From contig NZ_QURO01000004.1 of the NCBI RefSeq assembly GCF_003426945.1, positions 744,001 to 808,000 of the forward strand: DNA of 64,000 nucleotides, read 5' to 3'. Below the pieces are notes generated by a model, which was not told where the DNA came from, made no database searches, and was given only the letters and a program-made list of their open reading frames with translations. This DNA comes from Thermus sediminis (lineage in GTDB: Bacteria > Deinococcota > Deinococci > Deinococcales > Thermaceae). The position numbers were made by a program, and so were the translations under genes. Below, piece after piece: positions 8,079 through 15,795 of this stretch; the first letter of the stretch is position 1, and the number at the start of each line of letters is the position of its first letter.

Positions 8079-10223
8079 ATGGCGGAAACTTCCAGTCCCA
8101 TTCCGCAAAGCCCCCTAGGGTGGCTCGCACGGCTAGTCCTCATCCTGGGTTCCCTCTACAGCCTCTACCTGGTCCTCCACCCCTTCACCCCCCTGGCCAA
8201 GGCCCAGATTGACCTCCTGGACATCGTCCAGCTTCAGCGGAGCACCCACGTCCTCTTCCTCCTCCTGGGAGCCTACCTGGTGAGCTTCTTCGCCCCCCCC
8301 AGAAAGGCCACGCCGGGGGCCTGGGTCTTCCTGGCCTTCAGCCTGATCCCCCTCTACAGCTTCCTCTTTCCCAGGCCTCCCACCCTGGAGCTGCCCCTCG
8401 AGGTCCGCCTCTTCGGCCTCCTGGTCTGGGCGGTGGCCGTCCTCCCCGCAGTGGTCCCCAGGCTCCAGCGCCCCACGGCCCTCCTGGGGGCCCTTTTGGC
8501 CATCCTCCCCACCTGGTACCAGGCCCGGTACTTTGAGGAGCTGGTCTACCGGGCGGTGATCCCTGAGGCCTGGGACGCGGGGATGAGCCTCACCCTCATC
8601 CTCCTCCTCCTGGGGGTGGTCTACCGGCTCCTGGGGCCGGTGATGCCCGTCCTCGTCCTCTTCTTCTTCAGCTACAACCTCCACGCCCAGCTCTTCCCCG
8701 GGGCCTTCCGGGGGGCGCCCCAGCCCGTGGACCTCCTCCTGGGCAAGAGCTTCAACGAGACCGAGGCGGGGATCTACGGCCTTATCACCGGGGTCTCGGT
8801 CAAGTACCTGGTCTACTTCACCCTCCTCTCGGGGATGATCACCGCCTTGGGCCTGGGGCGGGTGGTGGCCAACATGGCCCTGGCCCTGGTGGGGAAAAGC
8901 CCCGCCACCCCCGGCCGGGTCACCGGCCTCGCCGGCACCTTCATGGGGATGTTCTCGGGCTCAGGGGCCGCGGACACCCAGTTCGTCTCCACCCTGACCA
9001 AGCCCCTTTACGAAAGGGCCGGCTACGACCGCCTCACCGCCGCCGGGATCGCCGCCACCGCCGGCACCATTGCCCTCATCATGCCCCCCATCATGGGGAG
9101 CATCGCCTTCATCATGGTGGAGATCCTGGAGATCCCCTACCTCAAGGTGATGGCCATGGCCCTCGGGCCCGCCCTCCTCTACCTTCTCGCCATCCTGGCC
9201 TTCAACGAGTTCTACGCCCGCAAGGCGGGCCTGCCCGCGGTGGCCACGGAGATCGGCATGGCCCGCCGAGCCTACGTCCTCCGCTATAGCCCCATCTTCC
9301 TCCCCATCCTCCTCATCGTGGTCCTCCTCTACCTGGGCTACGAGGTGCGCACCGCCGCCAGCCTAGCCCTTTTGGGCTTCATCCTCCTGGCCTACCTGGA
9401 CCCCACCCTGAGGCCCAAGGGGATCGCCCCCATCTTCCGGGGCCTCGAGGAGGGCTTCCGGGCCCTCCTCCCCATCGGCACCGCGGTGACCTCCGCCAAC
9501 CTCATCTTCTCCATGATGGTCATCTCCGGCCTGCCCTCCAAGTTCAGCCAGCTCCTGCAGCAGGTCTCCGGGGAAAGCCTCCTCCTCGCCACCCTGATCA
9601 CGGCCATCTTCAGCCTGATCCTGGGCATGGGGGTCCCCCCCACGGCCACCTACGTCCTCACCTCCGCCCTCACCGCCCCGGCCATCATCGCCCTGGCCAC
9701 CAAGAACTTCACCGCCTTCGGCCTGGATCCCGAGGCCGCCAGGGTGGCGGCGATCTACGCCACCCACATGTTCCTCTTCTACTACGCTGTCCTGGCGGAC
9801 GTGACCCCGCCCGTGGCCCTCTCCGGCTACGCCGCCGCCAGCGTCTTCGGCACCCACCCCCTCCCCACTGGGGTCTACGCCGCCCGGGTGGCCCTATCCA
9901 AGTACCTGATCGGCTTCTTCTTCCTCCTCTCCTACACGGGCACGGGCCTCCTCATCCTGCCGGTTTTGGAAACCCTGCCCCCTGAGAAGGCCTGGCCCAT
10001 CATCCTGGAGCGCTTCCTCTCCGTGGGCTTGGGAATCGTCTACCTCTCCGCCGCCGCCGCCGGGTTTACCCGGAGGCCCCTAGGCCGCCTCGAGGCCTGG
10101 ACCCTGGGGCTCCTGGCCCTCCTCCTCTTCATCCCCCAGACCTCGTTGAACCTCCTGGGCCTCCTCCTGGGCCTTCCCTTCTTCCTCAAAGGGGGCTTGA
10201 CGGGGCTCTGGCGGAGGGCGTAG
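8079..10223 (+). CDS. TRAP transporter fused permease (DctQ-DctM type, TAXI system)
   Basis: A 714-residue integral membrane protein uniting the small DctQ-like and large DctM-like subunits, as is normal for TAXI systems. The N-terminal quarter holds four or so segments of the DctQ-like part. The large part contains conserved stretches such as GMFSGSGAADTQFVSTLTKP, GTIALIMPPIMGS and LGMGVPPTATYVLTSALTAP, the two re-entrant hairpin regions of the DctM fold. Transport would be driven by an ion gradient with the binding protein delivering ligand. GGAGG sits 6 nt before the ATG. The gene is flanked on both sides by TAXI binding-protein genes. Confidence 0.93.
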   Translation: MAETSSPIPQSPLGWLARLVLILGSLYSLYLVLHPFTPLAKAQIDLLDIVQLQRSTHVLFLLLGAYLVSFFAPPRKATPGAWVFLAFSLIPLYSFLFPRPPTLELPLEVRLFGLLVWAVAVLPAVVPRLQRPTALLGALLAILPTWYQARYFEELVYRAVIPEAWDAGMSLTLILLLLGVVYRLLGPVMPVLVLFFFSYNLHAQLFPGAFRGAPQPVDLLLGKSFNETEAGIYGLITGVSVKYLVYFTLLSGMITALGLGRVVANMALALVGKSPATPGRVTGLAGTFMGMFSGSGAADTQFVSTLTKPLYERAGYDRLTAAGIAATAGTIALIMPPIMGSIAFIMVEILEIPYLKVMAMALGPALLYLLAILAFNEFYARKAGLPAVATEIGMARRAYVLRYSPIFLPILLIVVLLYLGYEVRTAASLALLGFILLAYLDPTLRPKGIAPIFRGLEEGFRALLPIGTAVTSANLIFSMMVISGLPSKFSQLLQQVSGESLLLATLITAIFSLILGMGVPPTATYVLTSALTAPAIIALATKNFTAFGLDPEAARVAAIYATHMFLFYYAVLADVTPPVALSGYAAASVFGTHPLPTGVYAARVALSKYLIGFFFLLSYTGTGLLILPVLETLPPEKAWPIILERFLSVGLGIVYLSAAAAGFTRRPLGRLEAWTLGLLALLLFIPQTSLNLLGLLLGLPFFLKGGLTGLWRRA

Positions 10224-10246
10224 GGTAAGCGAGAAAGGAGGCAAGG

Positions 10247-11224
10247 ATGCTACGTGCCCTGTTGGTCATCGTGGCACTTTCCGGCCTGGCCTTGGCCCAG
10301 AAGCCCCGGGTGGTCATCGCCACCGGAGGGGTGGGCGGGGTCTACTTCTTCTACGGCACGGCCCTGGCGGAGATCTGGAACCGGGCAGGGGTGGCCGAGG
10401 CCCAGGCCACCCAGACCGCCGCCTCCATAGATAACCTCCTCCTCCTGGAAAACCGCACCGGGGGCGGCACCTACTACTGCGGCACCGTTCTGCCCGACTC
10501 CGCCTACCTGGCCTACACCGGGGAGCACGAGCGCTTCCGGGGCCGGCCGGCGAGGAGCACCCGCATCCTCTTCGCCATGTACCCCAACTTCCTCCACGTG
10601 GTCACCCGGGAGGGGGCGGGAATCCAGGTGGTCCAGGACCTGAAGGGGAAACGGGTCTCCACCGGGGCCCCAGGCTCGGGCACCGAGGTGCAGGCCCTCC
10701 TGGTCCTTCAGGCGGCGGGGCTTTCCCCCAGGGATTTCGCCAAGCATGAACGGCTCGGGGCGCAAGAGAGCGCCAGCGCCCTGGCCGAGGGCACCATAGA
10801 CGCCTACTTCTGGTCCGGGGGCCTGCCCACGGGCTCCATCACCGAGGTGGGGGCGAGCCTGGCCCGCAGGGGCCAGCGGCTCCACCTGGTGCCCATAGAC
10901 CCCAGGGGCACCGTGGCCCAGAACTTCCAGAGGCGCTTCCCCGGCCTGGCGGGCACGGGGGTCATCCCCAGGGCGGTCTACGGGACCAGGGGCGACACCC
11001 CCACCCTCACCTTCTGGAACCTCTTCGTCTGCCCGGCAAGCCTGCCGGAGGAGGCTGCCTACGCCCTGACCAAGGCCACCTTTGACAACGTGGAAACCCT
11101 GAGGAACGCCGTGGCCGCTGCCCGGGACACCACTTTGGAGAACGCCGTGCGCTTCGTGGGCGGCACCATCCCCTACCATGAGGGGGCCCTGCGCTACTTC
11201 CGCGAGGTGGGGGCCCTGAGGTAG
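10247..11224 (+). CDS. TAXI-family TRAP transporter solute-binding protein (second copy)
   Basis: A 325-residue secreted protein with signal peptide MLRALLVIVALSGLALA and mature start QKPRVVIATGGVGGVYFFYG. It is a close paralogue of the product at 7031. Its differing internal segments (for example NRTGGGTYYCGTVLPDSA against the aligned region of copy 1) could give a different ligand range. GAAAGGAGG precedes the ATG. It is co-directional with the permease after 23 bp and with the DUF1850 gene after 2 bp, so the operon reads binding protein, permease, binding protein, DUF1850. Confidence 0.93.
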   Translation: MLRALLVIVALSGLALAQKPRVVIATGGVGGVYFFYGTALAEIWNRAGVAEAQATQTAASIDNLLLLENRTGGGTYYCGTVLPDSAYLAYTGEHERFRGRPARSTRILFAMYPNFLHVVTREGAGIQVVQDLKGKRVSTGAPGSGTEVQALLVLQAAGLSPRDFAKHERLGAQESASALAEGTIDAYFWSGGLPTGSITEVGASLARRGQRLHLVPIDPRGTVAQNFQRRFPGLAGTGVIPRAVYGTRGDTPTLTFWNLFVCPASLPEEAAYALTKATFDNVETLRNAVAAARDTTLENAVRFVGGTIPYHEGALRYFREVGALR

Positions 11225-11226
11225 CG

Positions 11227-11649
11227 GTGTGGGCCCTAAGGCGGGAAAGCTCCCTGGCCCGGCTCCTCCGGAGCTGGGCCTTTTGGCTCATCCTCCTGGC
11301 CGCCTCCCTCCTTCGGGTGGTGGAGGTGGAGGCCGAAGGGGAAAGGGCCTACCTGGTCCTCCTCCCCTTTGAGGAAGCCCGGGTGGAGTTCGTGAACTCG
11401 GTGACGGGAAGGCCGGTCCTCCTGGAGTTCCGCCCCCTCTTCCGCTTCCAGGACTTCCGGGCCTACACCGATCCCGAGACCGAGGCCTACTACACGGGGG
11501 GGACCTATCCCTGGAACCAGGCCCTGGCCAAGGAGAGGCGCAAGGCGCTTCGCTACTGCTCGGAGTCGGGCCTGGCCCTACGGCTTGGGGGGGAGTGGTT
11601 CCGGGTAGAGGGGGGGTGCGTGGGCCTCCGCCTCCTCTTCCCCCCCTAG
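11227..11649 (+). CDS. DUF1850 domain protein of the TRAP operon
   Basis: A 140-residue protein with one N-terminal membrane segment (about 13-31) and an exported domain containing VEFVNSVTGRPV and a central YYTGGTYPWN stretch. DUF1850 genes are found almost only beside TAXI-TRAP permeases, which fits this position 2 bp after the second binding protein. Its molecular role is not established; a periplasmic accessory subunit is likely. The start is GTG. Two cysteines (in RYCSES and GGCVGL) could form a disulfide. Its stop region overlaps the convergent protease stop by 4 bp. Confidence 0.78.
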   Translation: MWALRRESSLARLLRSWAFWLILLAASLLRVVEVEAEGERAYLVLLPFEEARVEFVNSVTGRPVLLEFRPLFRFQDFRAYTDPETEAYYTGGTYPWNQALAKERRKALRYCSESGLALRLGGEWFRVEGGCVGLRLLFPP

Positions 11650-12854
11650 CGGATCACCTGGGGGACCACCCTGACCGTGAGGGTGCGCCCCTGGCGGAAG
11701 ACCTCGAGGGCCACCGCCTCCCCTGGCCTCTTGGCGTAGAGGACCTGGCGGAGCCTTGCGATGGAGGTGAGGGGCACCCCATCGGCCCTTAAGAGCACGT
11801 CCCCGTCCACCCCCACCTGGAGGGCCTCCCCCGTGGGCAGGGCGAGGTTGGCGAAGCGGGAGGGGGCTCGGAGGCCCGCCCTTTGGGCGGGGCTGTTCCG
11901 CTCCACCTCCTGGACCATGAGGCCGGTGTCCGGGAGGCCGTGCTGCCGCCTCAGCCTCTCCGGATAGAGGGATAGGGGGACGAGGGAGACCCCGAGGCGG
12001 GGGCGGCTGCGGATGATCTCCTCCGCGGTGAGGACCCTCCCCGCCTTGAGCTCCGGCAGGTACTGCTTGACCAGGTTGATGGGCAGGGCGAAGCCCACCC
12101 CAGCGAACTGGGCGGCCCCGAACTGGCCCGTGGGGGTGAGGATGGCGGTGTTGATGCCGATGACCTCCCCCCGGGAGTTGAGGAGGGGCCCCCCGGAGTT
12201 CCCGGGGTTGATGGCGGCATCGGTCTGGATCACCTGGGGTACCAGGCCGGTCTCGTCCCCGATGGCCCCGGGGTTCTCCCGGATGGCGGAGACGATCCCC
12301 TGGGTCACGGTGAACTCCAGGCCGAAGGGGTTCCCCAGGGCGATGGCCTTCTGGCCCACGCGGATCCGGTCCGAGTCCCCGAGGACCAGGGGCACGAGCC
12401 TCTCCCTGGGGGCCTCCACCCTCAGGAGGGCCAGGTCCAGGGGCGGGGCTGCGCCCACCAGGCGGGCCTGGTACTCCTGGGGGTCGCCGTGAAACCTCAC
12501 GGTGATGCGGCCCGCCCCCTCCACCACGTGGTGGTTGGTGAGGATGTGCCCCTCCCGGTCTATGACGAAGCCCGAGCCCGTCCCCCGCTGGGGGGGCACC
12601 TGGAGGAAGGGGGCGAAGAACTCAAACCCCGGGGGCAGGGGAAGGCTCTGGGGCCGGGTGACCACGGCCACGAAGACCACGCCCCTGCCGTAGCGCTCCA
12701 CGATCTCCACGGTGTTCCGCTCGTACTCCAAAAACCCCTGGTCCCCAAGGGGGGCCTGGGGCCTCCCCTGACCGCTGGAAAGCCCCCACCAGAGCACCCC
12801 CCCCGCCAGGGCGGAGAGGGCCAGAAAGCCCACGAAGGAACGGCCAAGGTTCAT
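11646..12854 (-). CDS. HtrA/DegP-like trypsin-family serine protease with PDZ domain
   Basis: A 402-residue envelope protease. An N-terminal membrane anchor or uncleaved signal (about 8-26) is followed by a trypsin-like domain with the triad His109 in TNHHVV, Asp140 in PLDLALL and Ser220 in NPGNSGGP, then one PDZ domain from about residue 300. Such proteins degrade misfolded envelope proteins. Only one PDZ domain is present, as in DegS and many HtrA forms. The ATG at 12854 has GGGAGG upstream. It lies downstream of purU on the same strand with a 46-bp gap. Confidence 0.92.
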   Translation of the reverse strand: MNLGRSFVGFLALSALAGGVLWWGLSSGQGRPQAPLGDQGFLEYERNTVEIVERYGRGVVFVAVVTRPQSLPLPPGFEFFAPFLQVPPQRGTGSGFVIDREGHILTNHHVVEGAGRITVRFHGDPQEYQARLVGAAPPLDLALLRVEAPRERLVPLVLGDSDRIRVGQKAIALGNPFGLEFTVTQGIVSAIRENPGAIGDETGLVPQVIQTDAAINPGNSGGPLLNSRGEVIGINTAILTPTGQFGAAQFAGVGFALPINLVKQYLPELKAGRVLTAEEIIRSRPRLGVSLVPLSLYPERLRRQHGLPDTGLMVQEVERNSPAQRAGLRAPSRFANLALPTGEALQVGVDGDVLLRADGVPLTSIARLRQVLYAKRPGEAVALEVFRQGRTLTVRVVPQVIR

Positions 12855-12900
12855 GGCGTACCTCCCAGGCTCACCCTACGCCCCACGGGTTAGGGGGGGA

Positions 12901-13758
12901 TTAGACGAAGACCACGGTCTTGTTGCCGTGGACCAGGATGCGGTCCTCCAGGTGCCAGCGCACGGCCCGGGCCAGGACGGTGCGCTCCAGCTCCCGGCCT
13001 AGCCGCTTGAGCTCCTCCACGGCGTGGCGGTGGGAGACCCGGGCCACGTCCTGCTCGATGATGGGGCCCTGGTCCAGCTCCTCGGTGACGTAGTGGGCCG
13101 TGGCCCCGATGAGCTTCACCCCCCGCTCGTAGGCTTGGCGGTAGGGGTCGGCCCCCGCGAAGGCGGGGAGGAAGGAGTGGTGGATGTTGATGATGCGCAT
13201 GGGAAAACGGGTCACGAAGGCGGGGGAGAGGATCTGCATGTAACGGGCGAGGACCAGGAGCTCCACCCCCGCCTCCTCCAGGAGGGCCAGGATCATGGCC
13301 TCGGCCTCTTCCTTCCTCCCCTTCGCCACGGGGACGTGGTGGTAGGGGATGCCGAAGCGCTCCACCTCCTCCCGGTGGTGGGGGTGGTTGGAGACCACCA
13401 GGCGGAGGTCCATGGGAAGCTCCCCCACCCTGTAGCGCCAGAGGAGCTCCAAGAGGGCGTGGGCGGGCTTGGAGACCAGGATGGCCGTGCGCTTCCTTTC
13501 CGAGGCGAAGGCCAGGCGCCAGGCCATGCCGAACCGGTTGGCCACCACCTCCTGGAAGGCCCGCTCCAGGGCGGGGCGGGCCAGGTCCAGGTGGGAGGCG
13601 GTGAAGGCCACCCGCATGAAGAAGGTCCCCCCTTCGGGGTCGGTGGAGTGCTGCTGCAGGTCGGTGATGTTGGCCCCGTGGGCGTAGAGGAAGCCGCTGA
13701 CCGCAGCGACGATCCCCGGCCGGTCAGGGCAGGTGATGAGGAGGCGGGCCTCGTCCAT
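12901..13758 (-). CDS. purU: Formyltetrahydrofolate deformylase
   Basis: Hydrolyses 10-formyl-THF to THF and formate, balancing one-carbon pools. The 285 residues comprise an N-terminal ACT domain ([20 protein letters not shown], about 6-25) and a formyltransferase-fold domain with [12 protein letters not shown] (189-200) and the conserved Asp in EELDQGPII near 229. The ACT domain with the deformylase form of the loop separates it from PurN. It is transcribed divergently from the RraA-like gene, 19 bp away, and both appear to use one symmetrical -10. Confidence 0.94.
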   Translation of the reverse strand: MDEARLLITCPDRPGIVAAVSGFLYAHGANITDLQQHSTDPEGGTFFMRVAFTASHLDLARPALERAFQEVVANRFGMAWRLAFASERKRTAILVSKPAHALLELLWRYRVGELPMDLRLVVSNHPHHREEVERFGIPYHHVPVAKGRKEEAEAMILALLEEAGVELLVLARYMQILSPAFVTRFPMRIINIHHSFLPAFAGADPYRQAYERGVKLIGATAHYVTEELDQGPIIEQDVARVSHRHAVEELKRLGRELERTVLARAVRWHLEDRILVHGNKTVVFV

Positions 13759-13765
13759 CCTGGGG

Positions 13766-13772
13766 TACTATA
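13766..13772. promoter_or_regulatory. Shared symmetrical -10 serving divergent leaderless genes
   Basis: TACTATA reads TACTAT on the plus strand (13766-13771, 6 nt before ATG 13778) and TATAGT on the minus strand (13772-13767, 8 nt before ATG 13758). Only 19 bp separate the two start codons, so there is no room for separate promoters. Confidence 0.55.
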
Positions 13773-13777
13773 CCGCC

Positions 13778-14272
13778 ATGACGCTTTCCACCGCGGACCT
13801 CTGCGACCTCTACCCGGAGGCCGTCCTCCTCCGGCCCATCTTTCAGGACTTTGGGGGGAAAGGGCGTTTTGCCGGAAGGGTGCGCACCCTGAGGGTCTTT
13901 GAGGACAACGCCCTGGTGCGAAAGGCCCTCGAGGCCGAGGGCCAGGGCCAGGTCCTGGTGGTGGACGGGGGCGGCTCCCTGCGCACCGCCCTCCTGGGAG
14001 GGAACCTGGCCCGGCTGGCCCTGGAGCGGGGCTGGAGCGGGGTGGTGGTCCACGGGGCGGTGCGGGACCGGGAGGAGCTGCGAAGCCTTCCTCTGGGGGT
14101 CAAGGCCCTGGGGGCGGTGCCCAGGAGGAGCGCCAAGGCGGGCCGGGGCCTGGTGGACGTGCCCGTGGCCTTCGCCGGAGCTAGGATCCTCCCTTCGTGG
14201 TTTCTCGTGGCCGATGGGGAGGGGATCCTCCTCCTCCCCGAGCCCCCGAGCGGCGGCCAAAGCGGCGGATGA
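13778..14272 (+). CDS. RraA-like protein (RraA/HMG-aldolase family)
   Basis: A 164-residue RraA-fold protein. The segment LVVDGGGSLRTALLGGNLA (about 68-86) and GVVVHGAVRDREEL (about 96-109) match the family's ligand pocket with its conserved Arg and Asp. Members are either 4-hydroxy-4-methyl-2-oxoglutarate aldolases or inhibitors of RNase E; in a bacterium of this group the aldolase-like function is more likely, but the sequence does not decide. The start is ATG 13778 because the -10 TACTAT lies 6 nt upstream. The 3' end overlaps the convergent mutL by 92 bp. Confidence 0.88.
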   Translation: MTLSTADLCDLYPEAVLLRPIFQDFGGKGRFAGRVRTLRVFEDNALVRKALEAEGQGQVLVVDGGGSLRTALLGGNLARLALERGWSGVVVHGAVRDREELRSLPLGVKALGAVPRRSAKAGRGLVDVPVAFAGARILPSWFLVADGEGILLLPEPPSGGQSGG

Positions 14273-15795
14273 GGTCCTCCTCCTTCAGGGCCAGGAGGAC
14301 GGGCCGGCCGTGGGGGCAGACCCAGGGGGTCGCACAGGCCAGGAGGGCGTCCAGAAGGGCCTGCCCCTGGGCCTGGGCCAGGGGGTGGCCCGCCTTGAGG
14401 GCGGGGAGGCAGGCCAGGCGGGCCAGGAGCCCCTTCAGCCCCCTCCCCTCCCCCCGCAAGGCCTCCTTGAAGATCTCGGGCAGGAGGAGGGGGTAGGGGT
14501 GGAGGAAGGAGGGGGCGGAGAGGAGGCGCACCCACCCGGGGCCGAAGGCCTCCCAGGCGAAGAGGGGGTAAGGCCCCTCGGGGAGGAGGGCCGCCTCCTC
14601 CGGGGTGAGCTCCACCAGGACCGGGTAGGGTAGGGGCGCGAGGCCCTCGTTCTGGAGGCGGGCGAGGAGCTCTTCAAAGAGGACCCGCTCGTGGGCGGCG
14701 TGCTGGTCCACCACGTAGAGGGTGTCCCCGGCCTCGGCCAGGAGGAAGCTCCCCCGGAACTGGCCCAGGTAGCGCAGCCGGGGCAGGCCGGAAGGGGCGG
14801 GGGCCTCGAGGGGGAGGGGGGCCTGGGCTCGGGCAGGGCCCGGGCTAGGCCGCGCCCGCGCAGGGCCTCCCTCAGGGCCTCCTCCAAGAAGGCCTCCGCC
14901 CCCGGGCCCAGGGCCACCTCCTCCTTCCTGGCGTCCAGGCGCAGGCGGAAGGCCCCGGGGGGCAGGGTGAGGTTCAGGACCCCCACGGGGTGGTGCCCCT
15001 CGGGGAGGAGGTCGCGGTAGGCCCGGCGCACCGCCCCCAGGGCCGCCTCGGGGAGGAGCACGGGCCTGCCGTTTACCGAAAGGAAGAGCAGGTCGGGCCG
15101 GGTGCGGGAGGCCTGGGGGCCGGAGAGGAGGCCGGTGAGGGCCATGCCCCCTCCCCTGTGCTCTAGGGGGAAGAGCCTCTCGGCCAACAACCGGCCGAAG
15201 GCCAGCCTGGCCGCCTCCCCCAGCCCCGACCCGGGGAAGAGGAGCCTCGCCTCCCCCTCCAGGAAGAGGGCCAAGGAGAGGTGGGGGTGGTGGAGGAGGT
15301 AGCGCCTGAGGAGGTCCAAAACCCCTCTGGCCTCCGCCCTGGGGTCCCTGGCCTCCCCGGCGAAAAGCCCCAGGACCTCCACCCGGGTGCCCGGGGGGCG
15401 GGCGCGGGCCGCACCGCCACCGCCTCCCCCTCGGCCACGAGGAGCCCCCCGCCCACCTGCCCCCGGGGGCGGGAGCGGATCCTGAGGGAAGCCGCCTGCC
15501 TCAGGGCGTAGAGGGCCTGGCCGCGAAAGCCCAGGGTGGTGATCCCCATCGGGTCTTGGAGCTTGCTGGTGGCGAAGGGCTCCACGGAGAGGGGAAGCTC
15601 CTCCAGGGGAATCCCCTCGCCGTCGTCCTCCACCACCAGCCTCTCCAGCCCCCCGCCCCAGAGCTCCACCCTGACCCGCCTGGCCCCGGCGTCCAGGGCG
15701 TTTTCCAGAAGCTCCCGCACGGCGTCCCTCACGGAGAGGAGGACCTCGCCCCGGGCCAGGAGCCCCCGGAGGCTTTCCGGAAGGGGCCGGATCAC
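14181..15795 (-). pseudogene. mutL: DNA mismatch repair protein MutL, interrupted by two frameshifts (possibly base-call errors)
   Basis: The GHKL ATPase region is intact: ELLENALDAGA (28-38), DDGEGIP and GFRGQAL (89-95). Frame is lost at a G6 run (15393-15398), resumes one frame away with PPGTRVEVLGLF, and is lost again at G6 (14816-14821) before LRYLGQFRGSF. Adding one base at each run restores a single 538-residue MutL. The C-terminal part keeps the endonuclease motif DQHAAHERVLFEE, so this is the nicking type of MutL. GTG 15795 overlaps the mutS stop (GTGA). Because both defects are one-base losses in homopolymers, sequencing error is the leading explanation. Real inactivation, which would give a mutator, or transcriptional slippage cannot be excluded. 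Confidence 0.9.

Noticed and set aside
10250-11179. 310-codon open frame antisense to the second TAXI binding protein
   Set aside because: Its Gly/His/Glu-rich product resembles other shadow frames, and the sense frame encodes a complete binding protein with signal peptide.
15393-15398. Programmed frameshifting as the normal way to make MutL
   Set aside because: Two successive events would be needed with no slippery heptamer or downstream structure evident; base-call error or mutation is simpler. Kept only as a remote option.
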